A DNA stretch of 64,000 nt from Herminiimonas arsenicoxydans (GCA_000026125.1 CU207211.1:2232001-2296000), one strand, 5' to 3'; counted from the stretch's first letter, positions 48,196-57,321 are shown. The notes: generated by a model not told the origin, from the sequence alone. Translations and numbers: made by a program.

Positions 48196-49248
48196 TTAAG
48201 CGATAGCCATTACCGAGTGGGCGTTTGCTTTCTTCAGCACCAGAGCCAGGCGCAGATTGATCATCTGGTACAAGGCCAGCACGTTATGCGGACGGGTCGG
48301 CGTGACAATATCCATGTCGTCGTCGCGCAATTCAATGTGCTTGGTGTTGATGAAGTAGCAGCGTTTTTCCCAAGGAATAACCGGTGCATCGAGCGCGTCC
48401 AGCGTTTCGAAGTTCGGGTCCCAAATGATTTCAACGCCCTTGAAGTACAAGCCAGTCGATACACCCGAGCCGACGCCAGCATCCAGGCGTTTCACACTGC
48501 CTGCATCGGTATTCTGTGTAATGCCTTGAATGCCGTATTGGCGGTATGCGTCAATGAATGCAGAGCCTGCCAGGATGAAGTCGGGCATGCCGCCTGTGCG
48601 GATACACTTGCGCCATTGGAGTTCCATCGCTGTAGCCAGCGCGCCGGCAGTAGTCGATGCGATTGCAGTGGTGAAGTTATTGCGCCAGTACACGGCAGTA
48701 GCGCGATCCAGACCGCCGACAATGCCGGTAGCTGGTGCGATAGCAATCAGGCCATCCAGACCGGTGACAGCATCAGTAGATGCAGTGCCGTTGCGGTGCA
48801 ATTCAATGTCCAGCTTTTCCATAAAGCCGAGGCGGAACTGCTCCATGTTTTCGTTCAGCAGATTGACCAGTTGGACTTTTTCGTTCTGCTCCAACTTGTA
48901 TTGGCCACGATCACCTTCACGAACCTTGATGCCGTTACCGAACAGGGTGTCATAGTCGATATAGAAACCATCGACAGCACGACGCCAAGGGAATGCAGCT
49001 TGCTCGCCCTTGTCGCGCTTGTTGAAGCCGACAGTGGTTTCGCCGTATGCCCACGCAAAGTTGGTGTCATACGCTTTACGGATTTGAACGGTGACGTTCT
49101 GCTTTGCGCCCAAGAACAGCTTGCGCTTGGACATGAGTTTTTTTAACAGGGGATGCTCAACACCAATTTGATCCACTGGTGTATTGCGCATGAACTCGTC
49201 GAGGGATACCTTGCCGAGTGCTGCAAGATCGGGTGCTGAAATAGGCAT
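48196..49248 (-). CDS. Major capsid protein
   Basis: The 350-residue form starts MPISAPDLAALGKVSLDEFM with AGGAG eight bases upstream; a longer reading to 49290 lacks support. Composition and size fit an HK97-fold coat protein, and it directly follows the scaffold gene as in other tailed phages. QVNLLNENMEQ-type and GLDGLIAI-type segments resemble coat proteins of Burkholderiales podoviruses. It has its own putative promoter and terminator, consistent with high expression. Confidence 0.82.
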   Translation of the reverse strand: MPISAPDLAALGKVSLDEFMRNTPVDQIGVEHPLLKKLMSKRKLFLGAKQNVTVQIRKAYDTNFAWAYGETTVGFNKRDKGEQAAFPWRRAVDGFYIDYDTLFGNGIKVREGDRGQYKLEQNEKVQLVNLLNENMEQFRLGFMEKLDIELHRNGTASTDAVTGLDGLIAIAPATGIVGGLDRATAVYWRNNFTTAIASTTAGALATAMELQWRKCIRTGGMPDFILAGSAFIDAYRQYGIQGITQNTDAGSVKRLDAGVGSGVSTGLYFKGVEIIWDPNFETLDALDAPVIPWEKRCYFINTKHIELRDDDMDIVTPTRPHNVLALYQMINLRLALVLKKANAHSVMAIA

Positions 49249-49499
49249 GTTTGCCGCTCCTAAATATGAAAGATGAAAGTTCTCTTTCACATCGCGTCCA
49301 CACGCAAACTGGACTATTTAGAGTTTCAGACTGGCCGGCCTGCTACTCAGTGCGCTACCGGGACGCGACCCCCGGCTTGTACAGCGACAAATTTCGATGT
49401 GTTGCTTCTGCTTCGTTTGGCTTCAGGTGCTGGTGCGCGACTTCCAGCATTACGGCTGACCTTCCACTTCTCGAAACAGAAAACGTGTTGCTGGATTGA

Positions 49500-49537
49500 A
49501 TTTTAGGTGCTGCGTCAAGTGGCAAAGCACATTTGTC
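49500..49537 (-). promoter_or_regulatory. Putative phage late promoter, capsid unit (site B)
   Basis: On the minus strand GACAAATGTGCTTT (49524-49537) is followed after 18 bp by TAAAAT (49500-49505). It lies just downstream of the scaffold terminator and about 250 bp before the capsid start. It has the same architecture as the sites at 31.9 and 55.0 kb. Confidence 0.65.
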
Positions 49538-49543
49538 CGCACA

Positions 49544-49570
49544 TTAAAAAGCCCACGTCTAAGGTGGGCT
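49544..49570 (-). terminator. Terminator between scaffold and capsid genes
   Basis: On the minus strand AGCCCAC / GTGGGCT (7 bp stem, 7 base loop) is followed by TTTTTAAT. The 339 bp scaffold-capsid gap otherwise holds late promoter B and a leader of about 245 bases without a convincing gene. Confidence 0.82.
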
Positions 49571-49587
49571 AGTTGGTTGCGAAAAAG

Positions 49588-50640
49588 TTACAATCCGAGG
49601 CTTTCAAGATGCCCCATGATGCGGTCTTCCGTGGATGCATTGGCATTCGTTACTGGTGCGCCATGCGTTGCGCTTCGGCTGCGTAGTGGCTGCGGCGTGT
49701 TGACTGGCTGCGCTGGCGCGACACTCATGTTGTCGTACATGAAACGGAACTGTGCAAACCATTGCTTGGGCTCAAAGTTCTGCACGAACTCCTGCATCTT
49801 CGCTGGATCTTTGAAGTGCTCCTGAATGCGGCGAATCTTTGGGGCAAAGTCTGCTTCATGCTTGCGTGTGTCGAAATATGCTTCAGCGGTTTTGGCGGCA
49901 TCCGCAACGGTGCGCTGGAATTCCTGATCGCCCTGTTGCTGCAACTGCTGCGCTTGTTGCGCTTGCTTTGCTGCCATGTCTTGCCGCTCAAACTTTGCCA
50001 GCTTCAGCGCATGCTCCTTCGTCATTTCCATGTTATCGACGGCCAGCTTCAGGTCGGGGAAGTCGGACAGCGGATCCACGCCAGGCGCTTCAATGCCAAG
50101 CTGCTTGCAAATTGCTTCGCGCTGTTCATCCAGCATCTGCAATGCAATGCGCGCCTGCGATTCGTCACCTGAATTGAGCAAGCGGCCAAACTCCAGCATC
50201 TGCGAGAATTCTTGCGGCTGCATGCCGGTGGACTGCACCATCTCTTTGAATTCGGTAATGTCTTGTTCAAGCTGCTGTTTGACAGATTCTGTTTCCTTCA
50301 GCTTGGCGAATGTTGCCTGGATGCGTTCGCGCCCACGGTCAGACTTGACGCCTTCCAGTGCTTCGGCTTCTTCTTCTTCCAGCGTCTTCGGCTTGGCGGC
50401 TTCGGCATCAGTCGGCTTTGCTGCGGCCTTAGCCTCGTCCTCTTTCGGTGCATTGGGATCTGGCTCGCTGATCGAATCCAGCAAAGCAGTAGCGGCATCG
50501 CCTTCTGTTGGCGCTGGCGCTTCAATGACTTCGGCTTCTGGTGCGTTCTCTGCCTCATTGCTTTCGTCGTGCGTTACTTCGTCATTGTCCGATACGTTGC
50601 CGGTCAATTGATCTAATACGTCCTCGCGTTCTGTTGCCAT
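49588..50640 (-). CDS. Scaffolding protein
   Basis: The 350-residue acidic, low-complexity protein has a Glu/Ala/Asp-rich N-terminus (residues 1-100), a predicted helical coiled coil (about 100-200) and a Gln-rich run (AAKQAQQAQQLQQQGDQEF). A more basic C-terminal end should contact the coat protein. Its place between portal and major capsid genes is the normal place for a scaffold that directs procapsid assembly and is then released. Confidence 0.78.
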   Translation of the reverse strand: MATEREDVLDQLTGNVSDNDEVTHDESNEAENAPEAEVIEAPAPTEGDAATALLDSISEPDPNAPKEDEAKAAAKPTDAEAAKPKTLEEEEAEALEGVKSDRGRERIQATFAKLKETESVKQQLEQDITEFKEMVQSTGMQPQEFSQMLEFGRLLNSGDESQARIALQMLDEQREAICKQLGIEAPGVDPLSDFPDLKLAVDNMEMTKEHALKLAKFERQDMAAKQAQQAQQLQQQGDQEFQRTVADAAKTAEAYFDTRKHEADFAPKIRRIQEHFKDPAKMQEFVQNFEPKQWFAQFRFMYDNMSVAPAQPVNTPQPLRSRSATHGAPVTNANASTEDRIMGHLESLGL

Positions 50641-50658
50641 TTAGTTTTCTCCTGGTGG

Positions 50659-51090
50659 TTATTTTCTATTTCGCTCATCAAATACAATTTTCCCGCTTGG
50701 CAAGGCCAGTTGATCTACCTCATTCCAGCGTGGCGCACCGTTCGTCGCCCATTTACTTTCCGCTGAAAATGATTGATGTGCTGGCGTCTTAAAATAGTCG
50801 GTAAAGTGCATCCGACCATCATTTTCATTGATGCCTGACGAAGCAACTGGCGATCCATCTACTTGAGCTTTATAAAAACCGCGCATGTCATAGTCAGCAT
50901 TTGCCGACGGATCAAACGGCACATTGTTTTTTTGTACCCATCCTTGAAACGCCATTTCACGCAATGGATCGAGCTTGGTCGTGTAGCCGGTCATAACAGG
51001 CGCCGACTTGGCATAGGAAAGCGGCGCTCTTTCTTGCCGTTGCTGACTAGCTGCCTCGATGACGCTCGCAAGAATGTCTTTAATATCCAT
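50659..51090 (-). CDS. Conserved phage virion-region protein
   Basis: A 143-residue protein between portal and scaffold. LDPLREMAFQGWVQKNNVPF, YDMRGFYKAQ, GRMHFTDYFKTPAHQSFS and a final GKIVFDERNR form a pattern shared by uncharacterised proteins at the same locus in other podoviruses (recalled, not searched). Trp/Tyr/Phe-rich and mostly beta. No enzymatic motif seen. Confidence 0.7.
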   Translation of the reverse strand: MDIKDILASVIEAASQQRQERAPLSYAKSAPVMTGYTTKLDPLREMAFQGWVQKNNVPFDPSANADYDMRGFYKAQVDGSPVASSGINENDGRMHFTDYFKTPAHQSFSAESKWATNGAPRWNEVDQLALPSGKIVFDERNRK

Positions 51091-51092
51091 GA

Positions 51093-53042
51093 TTATTGTG
51101 GCGGCATACCTGGTTGCATCGGCATTGGCGGCGGCGGTAACGGTTTTAATTTCGGCATGATCTGCTCCACATCGAGCTTATCGTCAAAGCGCGAAACGGT
51201 TTCCTTGAGCAGCGATTCCAGCGAAGTCGTATCAATCCCTTTTAATTGCAGGTCCATGATTTGCGTGATCAACGGCTGGATGACTGGCATCAGCTTGATC
51301 CAAGTCTCCTGCTGCTCCAACTTGTCCGGCTCTCCGGTAGTGCCTGCGCGGATCTTGATCTGCACCATATCGAAGACTTCTTCGCGGGAGAGCTGCGGCC
51401 AGTCATATGATGGTTCAATCACAACCTGAATTGGCTCTCCTGTGCCTGGGTCAACGGCTGGCACTTCAGATACTGCGCCGGTCAATGGATCTTGCATTGG
51501 TTGCATCATCGGCCCCATCTTGTGCGGTCCCATGATTCGCTCGACTTGTTGCTGCGTCATCTCTTGCAGCAGGATTTCGGCGGCATACTGGTACATGTCA
51601 GTCACGCAATCCTCCACCTGATCGCGCATTTCAGATACGCGGCCGGATAGGCTTTGCTGCATGATCGATGCTTCGGTTGCCGTCTTGGCTTGTACGACTG
51701 ACGAGCGCGCCGCGTCCTGCATGCCAGATACTTGTTCCCAATCGTAGCGAACCTTGCTTGTGTCATAGACAGCAGGATCGATAGCTGGATGTTGTTTTGG
51801 CATGATCATTTGCTGAATGTTCTTACCTTCAGAATCCATAATAGTAATTTCACCCAGCACAGAATCTTCATAGCGCTTGATGGTTTTCTCATTCACATCA
51901 GAGCCAGCAACCCAGCCAGGCTTCACCAGATCGCGATGCGCGTTCTCTTTGTCGCGCGTGTCGTTGTGTTCTTTCTGTAGGCGCTCAGTCAAATCAACCA
52001 GTGACGGGCCGATGAAGTTGCCGTCAACGGTTTGGAATGGCAAAAGGAAGAATGGGTACCAACGCTTGCCGACGCGTGGCGGGCTGTACGGCGGACGCAA
52101 GAAGAATTCGCAGCCCTCAACCAATGTATAGACGCGCTGGCTGCGCTTGTCCCAAATCTCGCAGATGCAGATCATGCAATCGCTGCTATCGGTAGAATCA
52201 CCGCCAGAAAACACTTTGCCGCCTTCATTGGGCGCGGCCATTGTTGGGTCGCTGTACGTCTTCGCCTTATCCAGCTTCATCTTGTAATCGCCTTCCGCCG
52301 TGGATTTCTTGGTCGGAATCAATTGGATGATGTAATCGGCTTGCTTGTAATCCCAAAACTCAGCAACGGATGGATCAACCAGCAAATGTTCAGTCAGCAC
52401 GCGGTCAACGGTAATGCCCTCGCCTGCGACAATCTCGACCTTTTCATTGAGGCCGGCCATTGTTTGCTCTAGCTCTTGCTTGATGGCTTCCTGCTCACCT
52501 TTGGCGCCTGGGTCGTCCAGTTGCAGCATGAGTGCTTCGACTCTGGATATATTGTCCTGGGTGTCTTCAATGCGCGAGCGGATGATTGGATCTTCGGTCC
52601 GCTCACGCTGATAAGTGACTTTCACATTACCGAATGAGCAGGTCATGGCGGCGCGTACCGTGGACTTCATGCGCGTCTTCAGGTCAGCTTCAACCATTTG
52701 GCGGTTGGTAACAGTCTCGATCGTCTTGCACAGCAGCTTGAGATTGCGGCCGGCGTGCGTTGCGCTGACGCTAACTTCAGGATTGCGCGCGTAAATATTC
52801 GGCAAGATGGCTGTGATCGTGCCGTGAATCAGGTTTGCGCGGAGCGTATAGAAGTCTTCGGAGTCCGGATCCTTTGTCCAGTTGAAACCGGCAACCAATT
52901 TGCGATTGTGCTTCACGCGCTTATGGAATTTTTCGTAATGCTTTCGAGCAGCAGTGATGCGCTTGCCCCACTCCTTCGCCAATGGATCGGTTTCCGGCGT
53001 GGCGTATGGGTCTTTTTGCTCTGGAGTAGGTTGATCGCTCAT
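51093..53042 (-). CDS. Portal protein
   Basis: The 649-residue protein starts in ATGA overlap with the terminase stop. Size and order (terminase-portal-scaffold-capsid) fit a podovirus portal, which forms the dodecameric DNA entry channel of the head. It has a helical insert at about 155-200 (coiled coil with RVEALMLQLDD) and a C-terminal proline-rich tail (LKPLPPPPMPMQPGMPPQ). The PFQTVDGNFIGPSLVDLTERLQKEHND region resembles P22-type portals. Confidence 0.85.
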   Translation of the reverse strand: MSDQPTPEQKDPYATPETDPLAKEWGKRITAARKHYEKFHKRVKHNRKLVAGFNWTKDPDSEDFYTLRANLIHGTITAILPNIYARNPEVSVSATHAGRNLKLLCKTIETVTNRQMVEADLKTRMKSTVRAAMTCSFGNVKVTYQRERTEDPIIRSRIEDTQDNISRVEALMLQLDDPGAKGEQEAIKQELEQTMAGLNEKVEIVAGEGITVDRVLTEHLLVDPSVAEFWDYKQADYIIQLIPTKKSTAEGDYKMKLDKAKTYSDPTMAAPNEGGKVFSGGDSTDSSDCMICICEIWDKRSQRVYTLVEGCEFFLRPPYSPPRVGKRWYPFFLLPFQTVDGNFIGPSLVDLTERLQKEHNDTRDKENAHRDLVKPGWVAGSDVNEKTIKRYEDSVLGEITIMDSEGKNIQQMIMPKQHPAIDPAVYDTSKVRYDWEQVSGMQDAARSSVVQAKTATEASIMQQSLSGRVSEMRDQVEDCVTDMYQYAAEILLQEMTQQQVERIMGPHKMGPMMQPMQDPLTGAVSEVPAVDPGTGEPIQVVIEPSYDWPQLSREEVFDMVQIKIRAGTTGEPDKLEQQETWIKLMPVIQPLITQIMDLQLKGIDTTSLESLLKETVSRFDDKLDVEQIMPKLKPLPPPPMPMQPGMPPQ

Positions 53043-54433
53043 GTCTTCAAGAAGTGTTGGTTTCCATCTTTATATACGTCGTCGGGGTAGTCTTCGGACT
53101 TTTGTTCTTCGTCTGGTGCGCGGCGACGACGCATTACCCCATAGCGCAAGGTATCGACTGCATGATCTTCTGCCTTGGTGTCGTACTTCTCTGGATCGTT
53201 ATCGTCGGGACCGATGGCCGGCAGCGTGCGCAACAAGTGCTTGCAGGTGCTGAATATTTTTAGCTTGTCATCGCCCATGAGCCGCATGATTTCCTGCGCG
53301 CCATTGGCAATCGATCCCTTTGCATTCCAGGCTTCCTGCCATTTGACGCCTGCCTTGCGGAAGATCGCACCGATGGTTGTGTTCACGCCGGTATTCGAGA
53401 AGATCGACGGATCAGCCAGGTTCATGCGGTACTCATAGCCCAAGCGCTCGTCCCGCTCTTCTATCGTCCGCACCTTCTTGGCAACTACATCAGCATGCTC
53501 ACGCGATCCCTCACCCACCTTTTCGCCAGCACCGTACAGTTCTCGCCATACATATATGCATCCGTCAGGGTCCATCGCCAGCCACAGGACGCAATACGGC
53601 GCAGCGAAGCCCCAATCCATTGCCTTCCATACTTGCCATGAAGCAGGGATCGGGAACGGATCGACAATATGGCGCTTGGCATCCCATACGCCCTCAAAGA
53701 ATGAACCGACATGAATATCCCAATCGCCCTCGAGCCATGCACGGCGACGGTTTGGATCTTTCAATGCCTCTAGCGTCTTCAGATAATCTGGATCGCTTTC
53801 AAGTAAATGGGTGTTTTCATGGATGGACGAACGGATGCGTACACGCGGCTGCTCACCTTCCAGCCGGATAACCTGCCCTGATGGCGTGCCGCCAGTTCCT
53901 AAGTCGTAGCGCTCTTTAACCCACCCATGGCCACGGCCAAATGGATTGCAAGTTGCGCGTCGTCTGCGCGGCATACCGGGGAAAGATGAACGGCAGGTCG
54001 ATGCCATGGCCTCAAAGAAAGTAGGATCGCGCCAGTTAGTTAGTTCCTCATAGCCCTGCCATGGGTATTCATGGCCGTGATAGTTCCAGTAATCATCCTC
54101 GCTCTCGCCATAACGGAAGAAAAGCTGTTCGCCGGTAGGCCATGTCCAGCAATAATTGGATTCGTTGAATTTGATGCCGGGGAATATCTGGTAATACCAT
54201 CGCTTCGTCTTCGCTACCACGTCGGCGAGTTGCGGATATGTGAGCCTGAACAGAACGCCGCGCCAGTGTTGACCGAATCCACGGCCACAAAACTGCGCGA
54301 AATCCATCACTAGCGTGTCAGTCTTGCCGCCGCCGCGCGTGCCTTCCAGCAAAACTTCATAAATAGGGCAGGACATAAACTGCGTTTGGCTTCCCGGCAA
54401 GGGTTGCCAAATGATGCGTGGCTCGTCAGGCAT
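53039..54433 (-). CDS. Terminase large subunit
   Basis: The 464-residue DNA packaging motor starts MPDEPRIIW at 54433, overlapping the small subunit by eight bases. Walker A EGTRGGGKT covers about residues 30-38. The C-terminal nuclease has acidic residues in AMDWGFAAP, NLADPSIFS and EDHAVDTLRYG. It translocates and cuts concatemeric phage DNA at the portal. Length and motifs are complete. Confidence 0.93.
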   Translation of the reverse strand: MPDEPRIIWQPLPGSQTQFMSCPIYEVLLEGTRGGGKTDTLVMDFAQFCGRGFGQHWRGVLFRLTYPQLADVVAKTKRWYYQIFPGIKFNESNYCWTWPTGEQLFFRYGESEDDYWNYHGHEYPWQGYEELTNWRDPTFFEAMASTCRSSFPGMPRRRRATCNPFGRGHGWVKERYDLGTGGTPSGQVIRLEGEQPRVRIRSSIHENTHLLESDPDYLKTLEALKDPNRRRAWLEGDWDIHVGSFFEGVWDAKRHIVDPFPIPASWQVWKAMDWGFAAPYCVLWLAMDPDGCIYVWRELYGAGEKVGEGSREHADVVAKKVRTIEERDERLGYEYRMNLADPSIFSNTGVNTTIGAIFRKAGVKWQEAWNAKGSIANGAQEIMRLMGDDKLKIFSTCKHLLRTLPAIGPDDNDPEKYDTKAEDHAVDTLRYGVMRRRRAPDEEQKSEDYPDDVYKDGNQHFLKT

Positions 54434-54842
54434 TACTCTGCTTTTCCCAATCAGCCTCACTCATTGCGCTGGGCGCGACCAGTACGCCGGTCGTTTGCAC
54501 CATGTCTTTTCCGTTCGTTGTGTGGTCTATTGCTGCCAAACGCGGATGGACATAAGGCGCAGCGGCACTAGCAGCATCCTTTGCCAGTACCAGCAGCTTG
54601 ATTGAACTCTTGCGCTCGTCGGCATCCTCGCTATTGCTGGCAGTCTCCGCAGCACGCAGGAAGCCGGCCATTACCCGCATCATTACTTCAAGCGGGCTTT
54701 CACCTTCTTTGGCCTCGCTGATCACCTTCTCTGCGATCTCGCGGGTTCTGACGGTCGTGGCGCTTTTCTTGCGGCCAGCATTAGGCCGAGCGCCGCCGCG
54801 TCCGGTTGATTTCTTTTGAATGTTTTGATTATCTTGATTCAT
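54426..54842 (-). CDS. Terminase small subunit
   Basis: The 138-residue protein has the GRGGARPNAGRKK N-terminal motif common in small terminases, followed by helices that would form the DNA-binding and oligomer core. It recognises the packaging site. It overlaps both neighbours (ATGA with the small membrane-protein gene, eight bases with the large subunit). Confidence 0.85.
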   Translation of the reverse strand: MNQDNQNIQKKSTGRGGARPNAGRKKSATTVRTREIAEKVISEAKEGESPLEVMMRVMAGFLRAAETASNSEDADERKSSIKLLVLAKDAASAAAPYVHPRLAAIDHTTNGKDMVQTTGVLVAPSAMSEADWEKQSNA

Positions 54843-54949
54843 TTCAAATCAGGATCACGGCCGAAGGTGAGAATCCCCGTCGTCCACAACAAAGCGATAG
54901 CGACCGTGACCACCAATGCCACCAAGCCGATAATTTCAAGAATGTTCAT
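54839..54949 (-). CDS. Very small membrane protein ahead of terminase
   Basis: A 36-residue frame reads MNILEIIGLVALVVTVAI then a second hydrophobic part and ends TFGRDPDLK. One membrane span is likely. GAGG eight bases before ATG and an ATGA overlap with the terminase small subunit support it. It is the first gene after late promoter A. Function unknown. Confidence 0.62.
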   Translation of the reverse strand: MNILEIIGLVALVVTVAIALLWTTGILTFGRDPDLK

Positions 54950-54979
54950 GCAACCTCGATGCGTTGTGAGCCTCGGCAA

Positions 54980-55017
54980 ATTGTGGCCCGCGTCATCGAA
55001 GTGAAAGCACATTTGTC
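54980..55017 (-). promoter_or_regulatory. Putative phage late promoter, packaging unit (site A)
   Basis: On the minus strand GACAAATGTGCTTT (55004-55017) is followed after 18 bp by CACAAT (54980-54985). Transcription should start near 54973, about 25 bases before the small membrane-protein gene. It has the same arrangement as sites B and C and overlaps the 3' end of the 76-residue gene. Confidence 0.65.
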
Positions 55018-55223
55018 GCTGTGGAATGCCCCTGATTCAATAGTTGAAGCTGGTGCGGCTGAAGCGTGACCAGATCCTTCGCGCCGCCACCAACGTACTG
55101 GCAGACAATCCGATCGAATGCATCCTTCTTACTGGCGCCGGAAAGTATCTTCTTGATCTTAGCCAGGCGGCCTGATGGCGTCAGCACTGCATCATCGACT
55201 TTGAAATCATCGAGTTCGCACAT
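54993..55223 (-). CDS. Small phage protein
   Basis: The 76-residue protein starts MCELDDFKVDDAVLTPSG, with GGGAGAG four bases upstream, which decides for 55223 over the frame start at 55244. A short beta-barrel-like pattern (VDDAVLTPSGRLAKIKKIL, then FDRIVCQYVGG) suggests a small SH3- or KOW-like fold. Its 3' end overlaps late promoter A. Confidence 0.6.
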   Translation of the reverse strand: MCELDDFKVDDAVLTPSGRLAKIKKILSGASKKDAFDRIVCQYVGGGAKDLVTLQPHQLQLLNQGHSTATNVLSLR

Positions 55224-55420
55224 AAGTCTCTCCCAAATTCTCATTGCTTCCTCGTAGTATCAAAGAGCGGTCAGTGCCGCTTTAGGTTGAAAGGGTGACT
55301 GCTTACGTCAGTCAATCGGATCGCCCGCCTAATGCATCTGGGTACTATCTTGAAAGGACGATGCCTGGCGATCTGCTTCCGTTATGTCCCCACGGTTTGC
55401 TCGGGTCATGAAACGACTAC

Positions 55421-55888
55421 TTAAATCACTGCTGCCTTCTGTAACTCTTCCTTGATCTGGAAATCGACAATCATCTGGCGCGCATAGTCGGCGGTCATGG
55501 TCAACGTCTCGCGCTTCATTCGAACAAAGCATTCCCGGCAGGCTTTGGTGTCGGCCTCGAATATCGGCATGTCGTATTCCAACTTCTTCGCCAGCTTGCG
55601 CAGCGGTTCCAGATCCAGATCGATGCCCTTGCGCTCCTGGTGCATCTGGTAGGCATCCACCACGCCCATGATCGCGATAGGCGTTTCGTACCAGTGCCCA
55701 TCGTTGGTATCTTTAAAAATCGGCGTTCCGCCTGTGGTGCAATCCACGGTGCCTTGTTGCTCCAGCTGGTCGATGATGGCTTCCAGTGGGTCGAATACCG
55801 CTTTCACCTTCCAGAGTTGAGTCTTCAGAAGCTGGCTGCCGGCTGGCTTGGGGCGGTATTTCTTGGTTCGTTTTTTGGTCGCGCTCAT
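55421..55888 (-). CDS. Conserved phage protein of unknown function
   Basis: A 155-residue protein with a basic N-terminus (SATKKRTKKYRPKP) and a helical C-terminal half with two cysteines (ADTKACRECFVRM). Basic start and last position in the early unit would allow a DNA- or polymerase-binding regulator of late genes, but this is only a positional guess. The next 197 bp on the left hold a TGACTG...CAGTCA inverted repeat (55293-55311). Confidence 0.65.
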   Translation of the reverse strand: MSATKKRTKKYRPKPAGSQLLKTQLWKVKAVFDPLEAIIDQLEQQGTVDCTTGGTPIFKDTNDGHWYETPIAIMGVVDAYQMHQERKGIDLDLEPLRKLAKKLEYDMPIFEADTKACRECFVRMKRETLTMTADYARQMIVDFQIKEELQKAAVI

Positions 55889-55921
55889 TCCCCCTCCCTC
55901 TCTTTCATCAGTTCGATTGAC

Positions 55922-56359
55922 TTACGGCATCACCAGCATTCCGCGCATCCACGGAATAATCTTGACTTCCATGCCCATGATTTGCGTTGCGCCATCGCGG
56001 CCTTGATGCACTTTCATATTGAACGAAAGCATCTGGTGTATTTCCGGCGATCCCATCAGCTGTTGGAAATCTTGCGCGCCAATCAGCAACACGCGGCCAG
56101 GCTGGTCCAATTCCTTGAAGATGTACTTTCTCTGCATGTACAGCTTTTGCGCGAAGTCGTCAGAATCGATCAGGATGCGCTTGATTTCTGATTGCATTTC
56201 ATTGTGGTACGCGCCGATCTTGTCGAGAACGTAGAAGCAAGCTTTCTGCAACCAGTGATACTTACGGTCTTTGCGGAACTCGAATACGTTCTTACGCTCA
56301 ACCGTGAAATTGTGCACCTTCTGGCGTAACTGGTGGAACTCAAATACTTCCGGTCGCAT
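55922..56359 (-). CDS. Conserved phage protein of unknown function
   Basis: A 145-residue protein (MRPEVFEFHQLRQKVHNFTV...). It is mixed alpha/beta with many aromatic residues and a hydrophobic end (VKIIPWMRGMLVMP). No motif recognised. It lies in the run of small genes between replication and packaging functions. Confidence 0.66.
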   Translation of the reverse strand: MRPEVFEFHQLRQKVHNFTVERKNVFEFRKDRKYHWLQKACFYVLDKIGAYHNEMQSEIKRILIDSDDFAQKLYMQRKYIFKELDQPGRVLLIGAQDFQQLMGSPEIHQMLSFNMKVHQGRDGATQIMGMEVKIIPWMRGMLVMP

Positions 56360-56377
56360 CTCATTTCTCCTTCGTGG

Positions 56378-56569
56378 TTAAAGACTTCGATCAAACGCAA
56401 CGCGCTTGGCTACTATTTCCTCCGGCGCTTGTTTGAACCTCTCGCAGATCGGATGGTTGAAGCTGTAGAACGATCCTGTCGGCGTATTCAGGCAATGGCC
56501 GAAACCTACCTTCGAGTGATTCGGGTATTGCTGAAGGTCTAGTGTTAGGCACTCGAGGCAGGTTTTCAT
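56378..56569 (-). CDS. Small cysteine-containing phage protein
   Basis: The 63-residue protein starts in ATGA overlap with the upstream gene. Cysteines in MKTCLECLTLDLQ, GFGHCLNTP and HPICERFKQ give C-x2-C...C...C, a likely small zinc site. Similar little proteins occur near replication genes of lambdoid and Burkholderia phages. Function unknown. Confidence 0.68.
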   Translation of the reverse strand: MKTCLECLTLDLQQYPNHSKVGFGHCLNTPTGSFYSFNHPICERFKQAPEEIVAKRVAFDRSL

Positions 56570-57321
56570 GAGCGCACCAACGATGCGGCCTGCTCTGCCA
56601 ATTCATTCTTGCGAGCCTGCTCAGCATCGCGCTCTGCTTGTCTGGCCAATTCATATGCAGCCGATTCTTCCTGGCGCTTCTCAACCAGCTTTGCCATTTC
56701 TTCCTTGACGCGCTTTAAGCCTTCAGGGCATTCCGCTATCGTTCCGCCGATAACGCTATTTCCGAGTAGCGCTGTGGCCATCGGTGCCGGCAACAATCCA
56801 GCCGTTGCAGCCTTCTCGATCACCTTTGCTCTGCGCTCCATATCCCAACCCAAGGAGGCGTTCCATTTCGCCGGACTACCCGATTGACGCGAAGCTGCAA
56901 CAAGTCGGTTGTAGGCATCTTTGAATGCCATCCTTGCGCCTACTTTGTCGCCAGTTGCCATCACTGGCTGGCAGATTCCGAATGCTTCGGCTGTTTCTTG
57001 CGTCCATACGACTGTGTCGGCTTCGTCCTGACTGGTCAGCGCAATCGCCCAAGCTTCGTCGTCAGACGGGCGACCATCGCCACCGGTTGCGCCATCTATC
57101 TGTTCGATGATGTCTGCCGGCTTCGGTGTGAAGCGGCCGCGCTGCTTGTCGATGCAGTGACCGTTCAGGCCAAAGCGGAATTGTTCGATGCTGTACTGGC
57201 CAAGTGCTTTGAAGAACAGCGCCTTCGCTTGCGGGCTGATGGTCTTGTTCTGGCCGGATCCGATCAGGTCGTAAGCTGCGTCCAGCAATGCGGAGAACTC
57301 GTCGTAGTCATGTTCACGCAT
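56566..57321 (-). CDS. Phage replication-region protein, possible helicase-loader counterpart
   Basis: The 251-residue protein overlaps the initiator gene end by eight bases. The N-terminal third (SPQAKALFFKALGQYSIEQF, then FTPKPADIIEQI) resembles phage replication-associated proteins found directly after an O-like initiator. The C-terminus is a long charged coiled coil (about 200-250). By position it could load the host helicase, as lambda P does; there is no direct motif for this. Confidence 0.55.
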   Translation of the reverse strand: MREHDYDEFSALLDAAYDLIGSGQNKTISPQAKALFFKALGQYSIEQFRFGLNGHCIDKQRGRFTPKPADIIEQIDGATGGDGRPSDDEAWAIALTSQDEADTVVWTQETAEAFGICQPVMATGDKVGARMAFKDAYNRLVAASRQSGSPAKWNASLGWDMERRAKVIEKAATAGLLPAPMATALLGNSVIGGTIAECPEGLKRVKEEMAKLVEKRQEESAAYELARQAERDAEQARKNELAEQAASLVRS

